The position numbers and the translations under genes were made by a program. Shown piece by piece: positions 6,864 to 8,807 of a stretch of 8,807 bases of DNA (positions are counted from its first letter, which is position 1; each line of letters starts with the position of its first letter). Source of the DNA: Bifidobacteriaceae bacterium (GTDB lineage Bacteria; Actinomycetota; Actinomycetes; Actinomycetales; WQXJ01). The notes under the pieces were generated by a model that was not told the origin of the DNA, did no database searches, and saw only the letters and a program-made list of their open reading frames with translations. The stretch lies in contig JAITKC010000186.1 in NCBI GenBank assembly GCA_031278665.1, forward strand, positions 1 through 8,807. Reading direction: 5' to 3'.

Positions 6864-7672
6864 TGTCCGGCGGCGGGCGGGACCAGCCGCGCGGCCGATT
6901 GGCGTTGGCGCTGAGCCTGGCGGCGGCGCTGAGTTGGCTCGCGGTGGGGGGCCTGAACTGGGGCTGGCTCGATTGGGGCCGGCCCGGGGCGAACGCCGCC
7001 GAGGTCCCCGCCGCGGTCGCGACGGCCTGGGCCGAACCGGCCGCCGCCAAAGCCGACCCGCCCGCGCCGGCCAGCGACGGGCCCTACCCCATCGCCCATC
7101 TGCCGGGCGACGTGGATTCGTTCGACGTTCCGGGCGGCCAGCCGACCGGGACGGTGGCCGGCGAATGGTGGGGTTATCCTTCAGCCCTGCCGGTGATCGC
7201 CCGCAGCGGCGGCTTCTTGCTGGTCCGCCTGCAACAACGTCCCAATCAGTCGACCGCCTGGATCGCCGCCGACGGCGTCGAAATCACAACCACCCCCTAT
7301 CGGATCGTCATCGACTTGGCGGCCGGACGCCTCAAACTGTTGAACCTGGGCGAAACGGTCCTGGACGCGCCGGCGGTGGTCGGCCGCCCGGCCACGCCGA
7401 CTCCGGCCGGACATTTCTTCGTCACCATGCTCCAACCAGGCGCCTCGGCCGGCTACGGCCGCCAGGTGCTGGTGCTCTCCGGCCACTCCGAGACGATCGA
7501 CGACTGGCGGGGCTCCGGCGACGCGGTGATCGCGATCCACGGGCCGCTTGGCGACGACGCCTCGGTCGACGCCGCCGCAGCGATCTCGAACGGCTGCGTC
7601 CGCCTCCACCTGGAAGACCTCGACGCGCTGGCCGAACTGGTTCCGCCGGGGTCGCCGGTCGACATCGGCTGA
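6863..7672 (+). CDS. L,D-transpeptidase (SH3-like region plus YkuD catalytic domain)
   Basis: A 269-residue exported or membrane-anchored enzyme. Residues 6-12 are basic and 13-31 hydrophobic (LALALSLAAALSWLAVGGL), forming a signal peptide or anchor; a possible cleavage site ANA-A lies at 43-46, and there is no lipobox cysteine. A Pro/Ala linker leads to an SH3-like region (about 73-142, LPVIARSGGFLLVRLQQRPN..AWIAADGV), then the YkuD domain (about 147-268). The active site reads H226-G, fifteen residues, then S242-N-G-C245-V-R-L, with C245 as nucleophile and H226 as base. The second His of the usual SHGC motif is Asn. Such enzymes make 3-3 cross-links in peptidoglycan, use tetrapeptide donors and resist most penicillins (family knowledge). 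GTG overlaps the pknB stop (TAGTG) and has no recognisable ribosome binding site, so it probably depends on translation of pknB. Its place directly behind pknB is unlike Mycobacterium, which has trpG in that region. Function is confident; the physiological substrate is not known. Confidence 0.92.
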   Translation: MSGGGRDQPRGRLALALSLAAALSWLAVGGLNWGWLDWGRPGANAAEVPAAVATAWAEPAAAKADPPAPASDGPYPIAHLPGDVDSFDVPGGQPTGTVAGEWWGYPSALPVIARSGGFLLVRLQQRPNQSTAWIAADGVEITTTPYRIVIDLAAGRLKLLNLGETVLDAPAVVGRPATPTPAGHFFVTMLQPGASAGYGRQVLVLSGHSETIDDWRGSGDAVIAIHGPLGDDASVDAAAAISNGCVRLHLEDLDALAELVPPGSPVDIG

Positions 7673-7686
7673 GCGGGCGGCGACGG

Positions 7687-7926
7687 CTACGCCCAGGCCA
7701 AGGCGTCGGCATCGGACAAAGCCGACGGCGACTCGACAATTTGGGCCGGGCGCAACGACTCGGCGTCGTCTTCGCCCACCGTGACGTAGTTGAACGGCAG
7801 CAGCGGCGACAGCCAGGGGAAGAGCGTGGTGAACAAAATCGCCACGATGGCCGCGGCGACGGCCGCGAATAGGATCACTTTGGCCCACCAGGGCCCAGGC
7901 GTGTAACGCCAAAGCCAACCGTACAT
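7687..7926 (-). CDS. Small single-pass membrane protein of unknown function, downstream of sortase
   Basis: A 79-residue protein. It begins MYGWLWRYTPGPWW, has one membrane helix at about residues 18-40 (VILFAAVAAAIVAILFTTLF), then PWLSPLLPFNYVTVGEDD and a ~30-residue acidic/Ala-rich tail. I recall similar short proteins (start MYG.(L/I)WR..PGP.W, then FPW..P..PFN..TV) next to class E sortase genes in other actinobacteria, but I know of no assigned function. It is not CrgA, which has two membrane helices. The ATG at 7926 is chosen over upstream in-frame starts because AGGGGGG sits 9 bases before it and because it begins 5 bases after the sortase stop, so the two are almost certainly co-transcribed. 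The conserved aromatic/proline-rich ends flanking the helix suggest an interaction role in the membrane, which is inference only. Confidence 0.82.
   Translation of the reverse strand: MYGWLWRYTPGPWWAKVILFAAVAAAIVAILFTTLFPWLSPLLPFNYVTVGEDDAESLRPAQIVESPSALSDADALAWA
7704..7727. terminator. Weak hairpin between the convergent operons, possible terminator
   Basis: CGTCGGC (7704-7710) and GCCGACG (7721-7727) form a perfect 7-base-pair stem with a 10-base loop, inside the 3' end of the small membrane protein gene and 32 bases past the L,D-transpeptidase stop. There is no T-run directly after it on either strand; the + strand continues GCGACTCGACAATTT. It is the only candidate I see for ending the + strand transcript here. 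A stem this short can arise by chance in GC-rich DNA. Confidence 0.25.
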
Positions 7927-7931
7927 TTCGC

Positions 7932-8807
7932 TCAACCCCCCTGTCCGGACAGCTCTTCGAGCGGGCCGTCGGCTTTGTCGGCCCAGTAGACCAGTTCGCC
8001 CCAGACCACGTAGCGCTGCGCGGCCGAGAACATCGGATGGCATGTCGTCAAAGTGATTATCCGCTTGGTCGGGACCGCGTCGCGCTCATTGGGGACCGGC
8101 CAGATCACCCGGACGTCGCGCGGGTAGACGATCTCGTGGGCGTAGACCTTGTAGACGAAGTAGTACTGGGCCGTTTCGACGATCAACGAGTCGCCGCCGA
8201 CCAGCGCCGGGTCCTCGACCAATTCGGCGACCCGGTTATAGGGCTTGCCGTAGGTGGTGCGGTGGGCCGCGGTCGCGAAGTTGCCGATTTCGGCCGGCCC
8301 CTGGGTGCCTTGGTAATGGCCGATCAGGCCCTTGTTCAGGATCTTGACCCGGTCCGACCCCTCGACTATCGGAACCTGGTAGTCCAGGCCCCAGCGCGGC
8401 ACGTGCATAATCGCCCAGGGCTCGCCGAAGGCCGGGGTGGCCAGGGGCTGTTGGTCGACCGGCGGCGGTTCTGAGACCGGGTCGCGCAGGCGGGCGAATT
8501 GGCTTCCCGGCGTGGTGGCCGGCGGCGACGGCGTCACCCAGTTGTCCGTTTCGATGACGCTTTGGCGAATGTCGTTCGCCTCGGCCGCCGCCTCGACGTC
8601 GGTCCAGACAAGTTCCCAGACCACATATAGGCCCAGCACGACCCCCATGGTGATCAGGAGTTCGCCGATGACGCCGATCACCACCGCGCCATGCCGTTTC
8701 CTCCGCCGCGTTTGACGCTGGCGGCGGCTCAGCGATTGGTCGGTCGGGGCGGACGGCAAAATTGGGGCGGTCGGGGCGGACGGCACGGTTGGGTCGGGCG
8801 GGGCGGG
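7932..8807 (-). CDS. Class E sortase (5' end probably beyond the window)
   Basis: The protein reads, in order, a Pro/Ala/Thr-rich cytoplasmic repeat, a very basic stretch (RRQRQTRRRKRHG), one membrane helix with GELLITMGVVLGLYVVWELVWTD (a hallmark of actinobacterial class E sortases), a linker, and the sortase barrel. Catalytic residues, numbered from the GTG at 8786, are H175 (ATAAHRTTYG), C249 (TLTTCHPMF) and R258 (AAQRYVVWG). Class E sortases join surface proteins, typically with an LAxTG-type signal, to peptidoglycan precursors (family knowledge). The GTG at 8784-8786 would give 284 residues, but nothing like a ribosome binding site precedes it and the frame stays open to the window edge within the same repeat, so I treat the gene as running off the window. 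It ends 5 bases before the small membrane protein. No protein with a clear sortase signal is encoded in the window. Confidence 0.93.
   Translation of the reverse strand, partial: PAPPDPTVPSAPTAPILPSAPTDQSLSRRQRQTRRRKRHGAVVIGVIGELLITMGVVLGLYVVWELVWTDVEAAAEANDIRQSVIETDNWVTPSPPATTPGSQFARLRDPVSEPPPVDQQPLATPAFGEPWAIMHVPRWGLDYQVPIVEGSDRVKILNKGLIGHYQGTQGPAEIGNFATAAHRTTYGKPYNRVAELVEDPALVGGDSLIVETAQYYFVYKVYAHEIVYPRDVRVIWPVPNERDAVPTKRIITLTTCHPMFSAAQRYVVWGELVYWADKADGPLEELSGQGG
7936..7942 (-). promoter_or_regulatory. Ribosome binding site for the small membrane protein
   Basis: On the - strand AGGGGGG lies 9 bases before the ATG at 7926. It is inside the last codons of the sortase gene and fixes the start of the small protein. 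Confidence 0.65.
8741..8807 (-). repeat. 27-bp in-frame tandem repeat at the sortase N-terminus, cut by the window edge
   Basis: An 18-base sequence, CGGTCGGGGCGGACGGCA on the + strand, occurs identically at 8741-8758 and 8768-8785. Over the full 27-base period about 23 of 27 positions match, and a third partial copy (11 of 13 positions) runs from 8795 to the edge. On the - strand it encodes a Pro-rich nonapeptide such as PSAPTAPIL ahead of the basic juxtamembrane region. The total copy number cannot be seen from here. Confidence 0.8.

Noticed and set aside
6934..7872. A 312-codon + strand open frame across the L,D-transpeptidase and the convergent junction
   Set aside because: Arg-rich shadow translation. 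The YkuD frame has all expected motifs, and the region past 7687 is explained by the - strand small protein.
7687..7926. The small - strand gene as crgA
   Set aside because: CrgA has two membrane helices and different conserved motifs; this protein has one helix and PGPWW/PFN motifs.

Overview
The window is GC-rich DNA whose frames are packed end to end with cell-envelope genes. It carries the conserved actinobacterial (Actinomycetota) locus of peptidoglycan synthesis and Ser/Thr phosphorylation. The gene order pstP-rodA-pbpA-pknA-pknB is the one known from Mycobacterium, Corynebacterium, Streptomyces and Micrococcales. Four of the five visible starts on the + strand are GTG, which also fits a high-GC actinobacterium. 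I cannot place it more precisely than the phylum or class.

Layout. The + strand (1-7672) is one tight co-directional block. It runs: 3' end of the PP2C phosphatase pstP (membrane anchor and outer tail only); rodA, a SEDS glycosyltransferase; pbpA, a class B penicillin-binding transpeptidase; pknA, a kinase with a short outer tail; pknB, a kinase with four PASTA domains; and an L,D-transpeptidase (SH3-like plus YkuD). Gaps between genes are between -4 and +4 bases (GTGA, ATGA and TAGTG overlaps), so the block is probably one translationally coupled transcript. The - strand (8807-7687) converges on it with a class E sortase, whose 5' end runs off the window, and a 79-residue single-pass membrane protein of unknown function. 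The two blocks are 14 bases apart. There is no RNA gene, mobile element, CRISPR array or long non-coding stretch.

How the genes fit together. RodA polymerises lipid II into glycan and PbpA makes 4-3 cross-links. PknB senses muropeptide or lipid II through its outer PASTA domains and, with PknA, phosphorylates division and wall-synthesis proteins; PstP reverses this. The following L,D-transpeptidase would make 3-3 cross-links or attach proteins to the wall. The sortase anchors surface proteins to the same polymer. Mycobacterium has trpG near pknB; here an L,D-transpeptidase directly abuts pknB, and neither trpG nor crgA is visible.

Most of the window is a well-known system. The points worth a second look are the L,D-transpeptidase fused into the kinase operon, a PknA activation loop that seems to lack one regulatory threonine, a cysteine pair confined to PASTA domain 3, two in-frame proline-rich tandem repeats, and the uncharacterised small protein behind the sortase.
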